This document shows, one piece after another, positions 16,829 through 24,878 of a stretch of 64,000 nucleotides of DNA (within the stretch, counting starts at the first letter, position 1; every line of letters begins with the position of its first letter). Made by a program: the position numbers and the translations under genes. The notes beneath the pieces are model-generated. The model did no database searches, had not been told where the DNA came from, and worked only from the letters and a program-made list of their open reading frames with translations. Source of the stretch: Desulfurella amilsii (GTDB taxonomy: Bacteria; Campylobacterota_A; Desulfurellia; Desulfurellales; Desulfurellaceae); NCBI RefSeq assembly GCF_002119425.1, contig NZ_MDSU01000018.1:496001-560000 (forward strand). Reading direction: 5' to 3'.

Positions 16829-17645
16829 AAAAATAGTTGTTTAAAATTTTAATTCCTTTAATTATATCTAAGCTGGGTCTTTCAATTAAAGTATTGTCTA
16901 TAAACAGCACTTTATGTTTCTTGTAAAAGTAACCCAAAAGTTTGTTTTGCTTAAAAAAGTCATTTTTAAGACGTGAGTTTACAATTAAGAACATTGGATT
17001 CTTTTTTATTAAATACTCGCTTGTAACTTCTGGCCAGCCATTTTTTTTAATTATATTTTGACCGCCTGCTACACTTATAGCATTTGAAATAAACGTGTCA
17101 TTGCCAGCAACAATTATAGGCGAAAGCCACACTAAAAATACAACAGATGGTTTTTGTTTGATATGATGCAATTCGCTTAATTCGGCATTAAAATTGCGTA
17201 TTTTGTTTTTTGCTTGACCAATTTTGCCTGTAATTAATCCAATTTTCTCAACATCTTTAACGATACCTTCTATGTTTTTTGGCTCAAAAACAAATACCTT
17301 AATACCAAGTGCACTTAGAGAGCTTATTCCGTAGCGTTCATATATAAATTTTGGCATAATAACAAGCTCTGGTTTAAGTGCTATAATTTGCTCTATATTG
17401 AATGTGCCAAACGCTCCTACATTTACAGCCTTTGGGTTTGGCTTTTTTGCATAATCTGTATAGCCTACAATGAAGGATGAAGCACCAATTTCTTCCAATA
17501 TATCGCATGCAGCAGGACTTAAGACTACAATGGAGCTTACTTTAGAAATATTCACTATTCTGTTTGCATCGTCTTTTATAGTCAGGGCAAAAGCATTAGA
17601 AACAAAAGTAAATAAAAACACAACTGCAATTATTGACCTTTTCAT
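16797..17645 (-). CDS. Periplasmic substrate-binding protein, BtuF/FhuD (helical-backbone) type
   Basis: 282 aa. A signal peptide covers residues 1-20 (basic start, hydrophobic core, ending S-N-A-F-A), with no lipobox. The mature protein has the class III binding-protein pattern: R-I-V-N-I-S, V-V-L-S-P-A-A-C-D-I-L-E-E-I-G-A, V-G-Y-T-D-Y, V-N-V-G, I-I-A-L-K-P-E-L-V. Such proteins bind cobalamin or ferric siderophores. No permease or ATPase is adjacent; a matching FecCD-type permease and ATPase lie at 50814-52566. No Shine-Dalgarno precedes the ATG, and a TATAAT box ends six bases before it. Confidence 0.85.
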   Translation of the reverse strand: MKRSIIAVVFLFTFVSNAFALTIKDDANRIVNISKVSSIVVLSPAACDILEEIGASSFIVGYTDYAKKPNPKAVNVGAFGTFNIEQIIALKPELVIMPKFIYERYGISSLSALGIKVFVFEPKNIEGIVKDVEKIGLITGKIGQAKNKIRNFNAELSELHHIKQKPSVVFLVWLSPIIVAGNDTFISNAISVAGGQNIIKKNGWPEVTSEYLIKKNPMFLIVNSRLKNDFFKQNKLLGYFYKKHKVLFIDNTLIERPSLDIIKGIKILNNYFYENCNNNSGW

Positions 17646-17659
17646 AATTTTATTATAAT
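17633..17659 (+). promoter_or_regulatory. Promoter of the nitroreductase gene
   Basis: TTGACC (17633-17638), a short 15-nt spacer and a perfect TATAAT (17654-17659), giving a leader of about 28 nt with AAGGAGG before the ATG at 17693. It overlaps the divergent promoter of the binding-protein gene. Confidence 0.45.
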
Positions 17660-17680
17660 CTTTAACATTAAAACGCGCAA
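17652..17680 (-). promoter_or_regulatory. Divergent promoter of the binding-protein/ispD operon
   Basis: On the minus strand, TTGCGC (17675-17680), 17 nt, and TATAAT (17652-17657). The -35 is weak but the -10 is perfect. Only six bases separate it from the ATG at 17645, which would make the mRNA leaderless. Confidence 0.45.
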
Positions 17681-17692
17681 GGAGGTTTTTTC

Positions 17693-18265
17693 ATGTTGGA
17701 TGAACTTATAAAAAAAAATAGAAGCTACAGAAGGTTTACTCAAGTAAAAATTGATTGCTATACTATAAATAAAATATTGGAAGTATTGCGTTTTATACCT
17801 TCTGCTAGAAACGCTCAACCTTTAAAATACATTGCCTCTTGCAATGCTCAAAAAAATGAGCAAATTTTTAACACGCTCAAATGGGCAGGCTATTTAACAG
17901 ATTGGGATGGCCCAAAAGAAGGCGAAAGACCCAGCGCTTATATAATCATTTTGCAAGACAAAAACATATCTAGAGACAATTATGTTTTAACTGATGCAGG
18001 CATAGCACTTCAAACGATACTATTAAAAAGCGTTGAGATGGGCCTTGGGGGATGCACAATCGCTGCCATAGACAAACCTAAACTTGCTTCAATATTAAAC
18101 ATTGGCGAAAATTTAGGCATACTGTATGTGGTGGCAATTGGCAAGCCAGCAGAAACTATAGAAATTATTGATGCCACAGATGATATTAAGTACTATAGAA
18201 AAAATGACATACATTATGTGCCAAAAAGAAGCCTCTCTGAGTTAATTTATTCTGTTATAGAATAG
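17693..18265 (+). CDS. Nitroreductase-family flavoprotein
   Basis: 190 aa. Opens with N-R-S-Y-R-R-F (residues 9-15), the FMN-phosphate binding signature, then P-S-A-R-N-A-Q-P (FMN/substrate loop) and a second half with D-A-G-I-A-L-Q and G-G-C-T-I-A-A-I-D. Nitroreductase-family enzymes are FMN dimers reducing diverse substrates with NAD(P)H. The physiological substrate is unknown. It probably shares a transcript with the pseB-like gene 35 nt downstream. Confidence 0.85.
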   Translation: MLDELIKKNRSYRRFTQVKIDCYTINKILEVLRFIPSARNAQPLKYIASCNAQKNEQIFNTLKWAGYLTDWDGPKEGERPSAYIIILQDKNISRDNYVLTDAGIALQTILLKSVEMGLGGCTIAAIDKPKLASILNIGENLGILYVVAIGKPAETIEIIDATDDIKYYRKNDIHYVPKRSLSELIYSVIE

Positions 18266-18300
18266 TTTTTGCTGTATATTTATGAAGGGGTAAATAATGT

Positions 18301-19296
18301 ATGCTAAACGATAAAACAATTTTAATTACAGGCGGCACAGGATCTTTTGGTAAAGCCTTTACAAAAGCAATTTTAAAATCCTATAAACCAAAAAAACTAA
18401 TTATTTACTCACGGGATGAGTATAAACAGTTTGTAATGCAAAAAGAGTTTTCTCGGTTCGAGTCTACTTTGCGATTTTTTATTGGCGATGTGAGGGATAA
18501 AGATAGACTTTATAGAGCATTAGATAGCGTTGATATTGTAATACATGCGGCCGCCTTAAAACAAGTACCGATAGCAGAGTACAACCCACTAGAAGCTATA
18601 AAAACAAATGTATATGGTGCAGAAAATGTAATTGATGCTAGTATTGATTGCAGTGTTGAAAAAGTTGTGGCACTTTCTTCTGATAAAGCCGTTAACCCCG
18701 TAAACTTATACGGTGCAACAAAATTGGTTTCTGATAAACTATTTATTGCAGGTAATTCCTATGTTGGCAAAAGGAAAACCAAGTTTTGCGTAGTAAGATA
18801 CGGTAATGTTGCAGCAAGCAGAGGTAGTGTAATACCGTTTTTTAAAAACCTCGTAGATTCAGGAAAAAAAGAGCTTCCAATAACAGATTTTGAGATGACA
18901 AGATTCTGGATTAGTTTAGAAGAAGGTGTTGAACTTGTATTTAGCGCAATTAGAGAGGCCACCGGTGGTGAAATTTATGTTTCAAAGATACCTTCTTTTA
19001 AAATTGTAGATTTAGCAAAAGCCATGTGCGAAGATTGTACACTAAAAGAAATAGGCATAAGAGAAGGAGAAAAATTGCATGAAGTAATGATAACGCCAGA
19101 AGATGCAAGAAATACCTATGAGTATGATGATCATTTTATCATCTACCCGCAATTTAAATGGTGGGGGAATAGTAATATTAAAAGCGGTGGTAAATTGGTA
19201 AAAAAAGGTTTTCGTTATTCTTCTGATACAAACGATAAATGGCTTAGTATAGAAAATATTAAAAACAAGCTAAAGTCACTTAACATTGAATATTAG
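18301..19296 (+). CDS. pseB: UDP-N-acetylglucosamine 4,6-dehydratase, PseB-like
   Basis: 331 aa short-chain dehydrogenase/reductase of the extended type. The NADP loop is G-G-T-G-S-F-G near residues 11-17, followed by S-R-D-E-Y-K-Q, A-A-L-K-Q-V-P, and the proton-relay region with Y-G-A-T-K (Tyr/Lys). This is the PseB/FlaA1 subgroup, which dehydrates and inverts UDP-GlcNAc as the first step to pseudaminic acid for flagellin or surface glycans. The start at 18301 follows GAAGGGG; an ATG four bases earlier is out of frame. No other pse gene is adjacent. Confidence 0.88.
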   Translation: MLNDKTILITGGTGSFGKAFTKAILKSYKPKKLIIYSRDEYKQFVMQKEFSRFESTLRFFIGDVRDKDRLYRALDSVDIVIHAAALKQVPIAEYNPLEAIKTNVYGAENVIDASIDCSVEKVVALSSDKAVNPVNLYGATKLVSDKLFIAGNSYVGKRKTKFCVVRYGNVAASRGSVIPFFKNLVDSGKKELPITDFEMTRFWISLEEGVELVFSAIREATGGEIYVSKIPSFKIVDLAKAMCEDCTLKEIGIREGEKLHEVMITPEDARNTYEYDDHFIIYPQFKWWGNSNIKSGGKLVKKGFRYSSDTNDKWLSIENIKNKLKSLNIEY

Positions 19297-19310
19297 GCAA
19301 GAGGTACTTT

Positions 19311-19505
19311 ATGTTATTGTTTATTATCCTTATCATAGCAATTTTGCTAATATCTGTGGTGGTCATTTTAATAAATAAAAAAAATGCAAAAAAAACCATT
19401 AAACCAGACATTGATGCCTATGGAGCAAGTTTTGGAGATTGTAGTTTAGATTTAGAAGAAATGCGCAAAAAAGCTCAAGAAAAAAAAGATAAACCTCAAC
19501 AGTAA
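19311..19505 (+). CDS. Small single-span membrane protein of unknown function
   Basis: 64 aa. One hydrophobic segment (residues 2-23), then a basic/charged tail with K-N-A-K-K-T, a Cys at D-C-S-L-D-L and a Lys/Glu-rich end. I do not recognise a family. It follows pseB by 14 nt with a weak AGAGG ribosome-binding site, so it is probably co-transcribed. Confidence 0.6.
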   Translation: MLLFIILIIAILLISVVVILINKKNAKKTIKPDIDAYGASFGDCSLDLEEMRKKAQEKKDKPQQ

Positions 19506-19513
19506 CCTTTTAT

Positions 19514-19541
19514 TTGACATTTAGGCAAAACTTTGTATAAA
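19514..19541 (+). promoter_or_regulatory. Promoter of tRNA-Ser
   Basis: TTGACA (19514-19519), 16 nt, TATAAA (19536-19541); the predicted start near 19548 leaves only a few bases before the mature tRNA 5' end at 19555. Confidence 0.6.
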
Positions 19542-19554
19542 TAAAGTCGGCAAT

Positions 19555-19644
<90 letters not shown>

Positions 19645-19712
19645 TTTTACATTCAGCAAAATTGAAAGGTGTTGTTTCAGCGTTTCGCTTGATGATTTAG
19701 TGAAATAAAATT

Positions 19713-20315
19713 ATGAAAGGAATTATTTACATAATGACAACAGCCGTTTCTGGTTTGATAAAAATAGGTCAGACTGGCACCGCTAGTTTTCAAGAACGAA
19801 TGCGCTTTCTTGAGGCAAATGGCTACTATAATGTTTCCGGTCTTAAAAGATTTTTTGCGATTGAACTTGAAGATTACAACGAGAAAGAAAATCTTTTAAA
19901 AGAAATTTTTAATAAGCATCGTGTTGGTGATAGTGAACTATTTGCTCTTGATTATGATTTAGTGCGACAACTTTTGTTATCATTTGATGGCAAAGTGATT
20001 TATCCCAAAGATGTAAACAAAGAAAAGGAATTTGACGAAGTTTCAAAAGCTAGAGAACAAGGAGCAAGGTTTAGTTTTTATAAAAAAGGGATTAAGAACG
20101 GAGAAGAAATTGTTTTTATAGCTGACAAAGAAATCACCGCGAAAGTGGTTGGCGAGCATGAAGTGGAATATGGCGAACAAATTTGGAAACTTGCACCGCT
20201 GACCTACAAAATATATGAGCAAAAAGGAGAATTAAACAAAAGTGGCGCATACCAAGGGGCGGCTTATTGGCAATATAAAGGCAAAAGATTAAGAGACTTA
20301 CCTGATATTAACTAA
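19713..20315 (+). CDS. GIY-YIG / T5orf172-type nuclease-domain protein
   Basis: 200 aa. Residues 1-90 look like the T5orf172 branch of the GIY-YIG superfamily: G-I-I-Y-I-M, then L-I-K-I-G-Q-T-G, then an Arg-containing helix (E-R-M-R-F-L). The C-terminal part (about 110-200) has F-Y-K-K-G-I, A-Y-Q-G-A-A-Y-W-Q-Y-K-G-K, a small domain seen next to such nucleases and in restriction-associated proteins (RAMA-like; low certainty). A DNA-nicking or DNA-binding role is inferred. First gene of the island, 101 nt before the helicase and on the same strand. Confidence 0.65.
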   Translation: MKGIIYIMTTAVSGLIKIGQTGTASFQERMRFLEANGYYNVSGLKRFFAIELEDYNEKENLLKEIFNKHRVGDSELFALDYDLVRQLLLSFDGKVIYPKDVNKEKEFDEVSKAREQGARFSFYKKGIKNGEEIVFIADKEITAKVVGEHEVEYGEQIWKLAPLTYKIYEQKGELNKSGAYQGAAYWQYKGKRLRDLPDIN

Positions 20316-20415
20316 ATAAAATTATGCAAAAAGAAGGAGGAAAAAGGGGACAGGCTACTTTTATAGCAGAAAAGCACAAGCCGAACAAATCACAACTGCC
20401 CTCATCTATAAATTT

Positions 20416-22323
20416 ATGGACGATATAAAAAAAATAATTCACGGCTACGCTACAAGCGATCAAATCGAAGCAATTGACCACATTGGCAGTCATGCAAGAT
20501 TACTTGCTGGACCAGGAACAGGGAAAACAAAAACGCTTACTCTGCGTGTACTTTCTTTAATTCTCCAACATAATGTTGACCCCGAATCAATTCTTTTGCT
20601 TACATTTACCCGTTTAGCCGCCACTCAACTAAAAGATGAAATCAAAAAAGCTCTAGAATCTTCAAAAAAAACAATTCCTCAAGTATCAACGCTTCACTCC
20701 TTTGCGTTGAGACAAATTCTCCATAATTCAAGTAGAATTAACACATTGCCAAGTCCAATCAGAATAGCAGATAAGTGGGAAGAAAGATATATTATCCAAA
20801 AAGATTTAAAAAAAGTATTAAGCCTCAAAAAAATTGGCGATGTTCAAAACTTGATCAATCAGCTTTCAACTGACTGGGAAACTTTAAGAATTGATGAAAT
20901 TGGCTGGGAGAAACAATTTCCAAACCCCGCTTTTCTTGGTGCGTGGCAAAGCCACAAAGAGCAGTATGGCGAAACCTTGAGAGCAGAACTTGTTTATCAA
21001 CTGAAAAAGCAATTAAACCAAAGCAGGGATTTCCAATTGGACAAAGAGTATAAACATATTTTGATTGATGAATATCAAGATCTGAACGCATGCGACCTTG
21101 CAATAGTCAACGAGTTGGCAAAACGAGGTGCGGAATTATTTGTTGCGGGAGATGATGACCAAAGTATTTACGGCTTCCGTTTCGCAACCCCTGAAGGTAT
21201 AAGAAATTTTGGACAGATATATCAAGATTCCAAAAAATTGGCGTTAGAAATATGTTTTCGTTGTGATAAACTCATTTTACGTTCAGCTGAATTTGTTGCC
21301 AGTCTTGATCCTAAACGATTACCGAAACCAACACGCCCGAAAGACCAAGCGGAAGACGGTGAGGTTTTGATATTTGGCTTTAAAGATCAAAACCATGAAG
21401 CCGAAATCATAGCTAAGAAAATAAAAAGCTTGATTGCCAAAGATATTAAGCCAGATCAAATCACAATTTTGCTAAGGAGCGACCGCAATGCCTCGTTATC
21501 TAAACCAATTATTGAAGCCCTGAAAAAGCAAAGCGTTGATGTATCTTTGACGACTGATTCTGAGTTAGAGAACAACAATGAGTATAGAATTGTTTTATCA
21601 GTAATTCGTTTGCTAGTTGATCAAAACGATTGTTTGGCTTGGCGAACATTATTACAAGTTGATAAAACAAACGGTTTAGGTGATAAGTGCATAAAAAATA
21701 TATGGAATTATGCTCAAAGTAAGGGAATACGATTTAGTGTGGCTCTACAAAAAATAGCTGAATTTCCAAACGAATTACAAAAATTTAGACAAAAAATAGC
21801 AAAATTTGTTTCCGAAAAAAACACGGCAATAGTTGGACTCAAAGCAATTCAAAATCCTATTGAAGCGATTACTGCGATAGTTGATAAATTTATGAGCGAA
21901 GGGGAGATTAAGGAACAAGTAAAAAAATATTTTATTGGAATTTTGGAGAGTCAAGAAAAAGCTGATCTCGAAAGTTTAATTAAAATAGTAAGTACTTCGT
22001 CAGGATATATTGAACAAGAAACAAAAGAAAATGCTGTTAATATACTCACTATGCACCAAGCGAAAGGTTTGTCTTTTGATGTGTGCTTCATAGTTGGTGC
22101 AGAAGACGAGTATATTCCTGGGCGAAATACTGGAGATAAGGAGGGCGATGAAAGACGGTTGTTGTATGTTTCTATGACAAGAGCAAGACATAAATTATTT
22201 ATCAGTTATTGCAATAAACGAATTGGACTGCAAAGACATTCGGGAAGTAATAGCGGAACAGAAAAGAGAACATTGACCAGATTTCTTCGAGATTCCAAAA
22301 TTCCGATAGAACAGGTAGAATAA
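20416..22323 (+). CDS. UvrD/PcrA-like superfamily 1A DNA helicase
   Basis: 635 aa, somewhat shorter than UvrD/PcrA (700-750). Walker A A-G-P-G-T-G-K-T is at residues 31-38, motif Ia L-T-F-T-R-L-A-A, motif II D-E-Y-Q-D-L-N near residue 217, motif III G-D-D-D-Q-S-I-Y-G-F-R, motif V T-M-H-Q-A-K-G-L-S-F-D, motif VI Y-V-S-M-T-R-A-R. It should be an active 3'-5' DNA helicase. It resembles UvrD_C_2 helicases carried on mobile DNA rather than a chromosomal uvrD. Its neighbours, a GIY-YIG protein and a restriction system, suggest a defence role, which is inference. Confidence 0.88.
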   Translation: MDDIKKIIHGYATSDQIEAIDHIGSHARLLAGPGTGKTKTLTLRVLSLILQHNVDPESILLLTFTRLAATQLKDEIKKALESSKKTIPQVSTLHSFALRQILHNSSRINTLPSPIRIADKWEERYIIQKDLKKVLSLKKIGDVQNLINQLSTDWETLRIDEIGWEKQFPNPAFLGAWQSHKEQYGETLRAELVYQLKKQLNQSRDFQLDKEYKHILIDEYQDLNACDLAIVNELAKRGAELFVAGDDDQSIYGFRFATPEGIRNFGQIYQDSKKLALEICFRCDKLILRSAEFVASLDPKRLPKPTRPKDQAEDGEVLIFGFKDQNHEAEIIAKKIKSLIAKDIKPDQITILLRSDRNASLSKPIIEALKKQSVDVSLTTDSELENNNEYRIVLSVIRLLVDQNDCLAWRTLLQVDKTNGLGDKCIKNIWNYAQSKGIRFSVALQKIAEFPNELQKFRQKIAKFVSEKNTAIVGLKAIQNPIEAITAIVDKFMSEGEIKEQVKKYFIGILESQEKADLESLIKIVSTSSGYIEQETKENAVNILTMHQAKGLSFDVCFIVGAEDEYIPGRNTGDKEGDERRLLYVSMTRARHKLFISYCNKRIGLQRHSGSNSGTEKRTLTRFLRDSKIPIEQVE

Positions 22324-22613
22324 GGATAGAAATTTTAATTAGTCCCGCCGAAAAGTTTTGGGGGCGAAGCCCAAAGCAGACAGGCAAAAAGAAAGCGGGG
22401 CCTTGTGGGGGAAATGCCGCCCGCCCCGCGGAAGGCAATCTTTTCTGATTGAAAAACTGCCAAAGAACCTGAAAAAATATCGGCTCAGACTTCATTTGGG
22501 CAAAAAGCGGGCTTTTTATCATCTTTCCCTTGTAAAAATTTGCTTGCTTTCATTATATTTGTTTAGTATAATAATGAAAGAAGGAAATATTAACAATTTT
22601 ATGGTATCAAAAT
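22324..22613. other. GC-rich intergenic block inside the island
   Basis: 290 bases without a convincing gene. From about 22340 to 22450 the sequence is strongly GC-rich, with G/C runs and a GGGC-GAA-GCCC hairpin, while the flanks and all surrounding genes are AT-rich. A frame crossing it has biased composition and no recognisable domain and is not called. The last 60 bases return to AT-rich promoter-like DNA (TATAATAATG) before the XRE gene. Confidence 0.6.
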
Positions 22614-22823
22614 ATGGAAAATAAGCAAGGTAATAAATTAAGAAAGAAAATCAAAAAGTTGAGAATTGATCTTGGTTTATCTCAAGACAAACTTGCCCAT
22701 AAAGCCGGTATACCTTATACGACTTTGACCAAGGTTGAGAGAGGCGTTATTAAAAAGCCTTTGGTATATGTAGTAGCGAAGATTGCAAAAACATTAAATA
22801 TTTCAATAGAGAAATTAATATAA
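22614..22823 (+). CDS. XRE-family helix-turn-helix regulator, candidate restriction controller (C protein)
   Basis: 69 aa, almost entirely one HTH_3 domain: L-R-K-K-I-K-K-L-R, L-G-L-S-Q-D-K-L-A-H-K-A-G-I-P-Y-T-T-L (recognition helix), then K-V-E-R-G and L-N-I-S-I-E-K-L. It sits 3 nt before the methyltransferase, the position of C proteins that time methyltransferase before endonuclease expression. The stop and the next ATG are nearly adjacent, so it belongs to one message. Confidence 0.82.
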   Translation: MENKQGNKLRKKIKKLRIDLGLSQDKLAHKAGIPYTTLTKVERGVIKKPLVYVVAKIAKTLNISIEKLI

Positions 22824-22826
22824 ATT

Positions 22827-23684
22827 ATGCAAAAACCATACTACAAAAAACCAAGATTTGAATTATATCAAGCTGATTCTTTGGAATTCTTAAAAGAATT
22901 TTCGGAGAATTCAGTTAATATGGTTTTTGCTGATCCTCCGTACTTTCTTTCAAGCGGTACATTTACTTGTCAAAACGGAAAAATGGTTAACGTCAAAAAG
23001 GGTGATTGGGATTTAAGCAATGGAACAAAAAAGAATTTTGAATTTCATCTTGAATGGATAAAAGCAGCTAGGCGAATTTTGAAGCCTAACGGAACAATTT
23101 GGCTTAGCGGTACCTATCATTCTATTTATCAATGTGGTTTTGCTTTGCAACTTGCCGGATATCACATCTTAAATGATATTGCTTGGTTTAAACCAAACGC
23201 TTCTCCAAATTTGAGTTGCCGTTTCTTTACTGCTAGTCATGAAACCTTAATATGGGCAAGAAAAGAAAAAAAGGCGAAACACACTTTTAATTACAAAACA
23301 ATGGTGGACTGGGAAAATAATTATACAAAAGAGATAAAATGCAGATACTGCGACAAGAAAGATAGATATGAAGTATTACACGAAAAAGGAAAACAGATGA
23401 GAAGTGTTTGGGCGATAAATACACCACAAAAAATTGAAAAGAAATTCGGCAAGCATCCAACGCAGAAACCAGAAGAACTTTTAAGGAGAATTGTACTATC
23501 GAGCACAAACAAGGATGATTTAGTTTTCGATCCATTTACTGGAAGCTCAACAACAGGGCTTATTGCTTATTTATATGGTAGAAAATTTATTGGTGTAGAT
23601 ACAGAAAAGAAATACCTTGATTTATCAATTAAAAGATTTGAGGACTTAGAGAAAAATTTAGAAAATAAATTTTCTAGAAAATAA
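22827..23684 (+). CDS. Beta-class adenine DNA methyltransferase, DpnA (M2.DpnII)-like
   Basis: 285 aa. Motif order is beta class: D-P-P-Y at residues 36-39 comes first, the SAM-binding D-P-F-T-G-S-S-T-T-G begins at residue 235. Blocks F-A-D-P-P-Y-F-L-S, K-G-D-W-D, P-N-L-S-C-R and H-P-T-Q-K-P closely match what I recall of DpnA, which methylates adenine in GATC, including single-stranded DNA. Recognition of GATC is inferred from this and from the adjacent DpnII-like enzyme. A CxxC pair in the middle (K-C-R-Y-C) is extra. The alpha-class Dam-like partner (DpnM) of such systems is absent here. Confidence 0.85.
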   Translation: MQKPYYKKPRFELYQADSLEFLKEFSENSVNMVFADPPYFLSSGTFTCQNGKMVNVKKGDWDLSNGTKKNFEFHLEWIKAARRILKPNGTIWLSGTYHSIYQCGFALQLAGYHILNDIAWFKPNASPNLSCRFFTASHETLIWARKEKKAKHTFNYKTMVDWENNYTKEIKCRYCDKKDRYEVLHEKGKQMRSVWAINTPQKIEKKFGKHPTQKPEELLRRIVLSSTNKDDLVFDPFTGSSTTGLIAYLYGRKFIGVDTEKKYLDLSIKRFEDLEKNLENKFSRK

Positions 23685-23686
23685 CC

Positions 23687-24616
23687 ATGAAGTTTTTATC
23701 TTTCTACAAAGACATTTTGAAATGCAAAAGTGATGACCAAGTTTTTTATTACCTTATTTCCACTTTAAAACCAAGCAACACTCTTTGGTCTTATTTTGTT
23801 AATTGGGAGAAGGTTTTAAAAAACACCAAAGAAATTGAACTCGCCCTTAATACTTTTAACTACTTAATAGGAAAAGATAATTTCGACGAAGAATTTAAAT
23901 TTTTGCTGAAGGAAAATCCTAATATTATTAAAGTCATTCCTGCTTTAGTGGTAAGAGACGGATCTAACAAAAAGAAATTTAAAATTCTAGTGGATTACAA
24001 AAATAAGAAATTAGTTTATGAAGATTACGATTTTACAAAGAAAGATATCGCCGATGAAGATATAGAGAAATATTTAACTTTTGTAAAAGAAACCCGGATT
24101 AAAGATTTAATTGTAAGTAAGAAGATAAAAAACCTTGTTGATTATATGATTGGTGTTGAAGCAGGGCTTGATAGCAACGGGCGTAAAAATCGTGGCGGAC
24201 ATGCAATGGAAAATATAGTGGAAGTATTTATCAAAGATGTCTGCAAGAATAATAATTTTAGATATTTGAAAGAAGCAAATGCTGAAAAAATAAAAAACGA
24301 ATTTGGTTATGATGTACCAGTTGACAAATCATCTCGTCGTTATGATTTTGTAATAGATAATGGAGAGAAATTATTTATTATTGAGACAAATTTTTATGGT
24401 GGCGGTGGTTCGAAATTAAAATCCACTGCCGGCGAATATAGAAATTTATTCGATGTTTTAAAGGGGGATTACAATTTTTTTTGGATCACCGATGGTATGG
24501 GTTGGAAGATAACGGCAAAGCCATTACGAGAAACTTTTGATCATAATGATTATCTCTTTAATTTAGCAATGTTAGAAAAAGGTATTTTGGAATTTATATT
24601 AAAGCAGATTAAATAA
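23687..24616 (+). CDS. DpnII/MboI-type restriction endonuclease
   Basis: 309 aa. The family block G-V-E-A-G-L-D-S-N-G-R-K-N-R-G-G (about residues 156-171) and A-M-E-N-I-V are followed by R-R-Y-D-F-V-I-D, I-I-E-T-N-F-Y-G-G-G-G-S-K-L and W-I-T-D-G-M-G-W, matching what I recall of R.DpnII. These enzymes cut unmethylated GATC. The gene follows the methyltransferase by 2 nt and appears intact. With GATC present in the surrounding chromosome, host DNA must be methylated if the enzyme is active. Confidence 0.85.
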   Translation: MKFLSFYKDILKCKSDDQVFYYLISTLKPSNTLWSYFVNWEKVLKNTKEIELALNTFNYLIGKDNFDEEFKFLLKENPNIIKVIPALVVRDGSNKKKFKILVDYKNKKLVYEDYDFTKKDIADEDIEKYLTFVKETRIKDLIVSKKIKNLVDYMIGVEAGLDSNGRKNRGGHAMENIVEVFIKDVCKNNNFRYLKEANAEKIKNEFGYDVPVDKSSRRYDFVIDNGEKLFIIETNFYGGGGSKLKSTAGEYRNLFDVLKGDYNFFWITDGMGWKITAKPLRETFDHNDYLFNLAMLEKGILEFILKQIK

Positions 24617-24878
24617 TAAAAAGAATTTGCCGTCAAGATCGGCAAAGCCGAGCAATCCGCCCTTGGCGGATTAGAAAAACTTGAAATCCCAATCCGAAAA
24701 AGTCGCCTTCCGTGGGGCTGGGCGGCACCCCCACCCCCACTTCCGCTCGCCCACACGAGTTTTATCGGTTTTGGGCGAAATCGGTTCGATTTTTTTCGAA
24801 CAGGCACCGCCAAATTTGTTTCTTATTTAATTTGATTTTTTCGTATATTGTGTTATCTTTACAAGGAGGAAGTGCTCA
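24617..24878. other. GC-rich spacer closing the island
   Basis: Contains a perfect hairpin AATCCGCC-CTT-GGCGGATT (near 24652-24671) and a weaker TTGCCG/CGGCAA pair just before it, then a C-rich tract near 24725-24745 (repeated C-runs separated by A). At about 24820 composition drops back to AT-rich. Neither hairpin is followed by a T-run, so I do not call a terminator. A possible att remnant is at 24807-24817. Confidence 0.55.

Noticed and set aside
20324-20428. 34-codon frame between the GIY-YIG and helicase genes, containing GGGGACAGGCTACTTTT
   Set aside because: No family recognised and it overlaps the helicase start; the motif recalled repeats near REP-type transposases but no such gene is present.
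22358-22624. 88-codon frame through the GC-rich spacer
   Set aside because: Composition-driven, no domain, no ribosome-binding site, and it runs into the XRE gene start.
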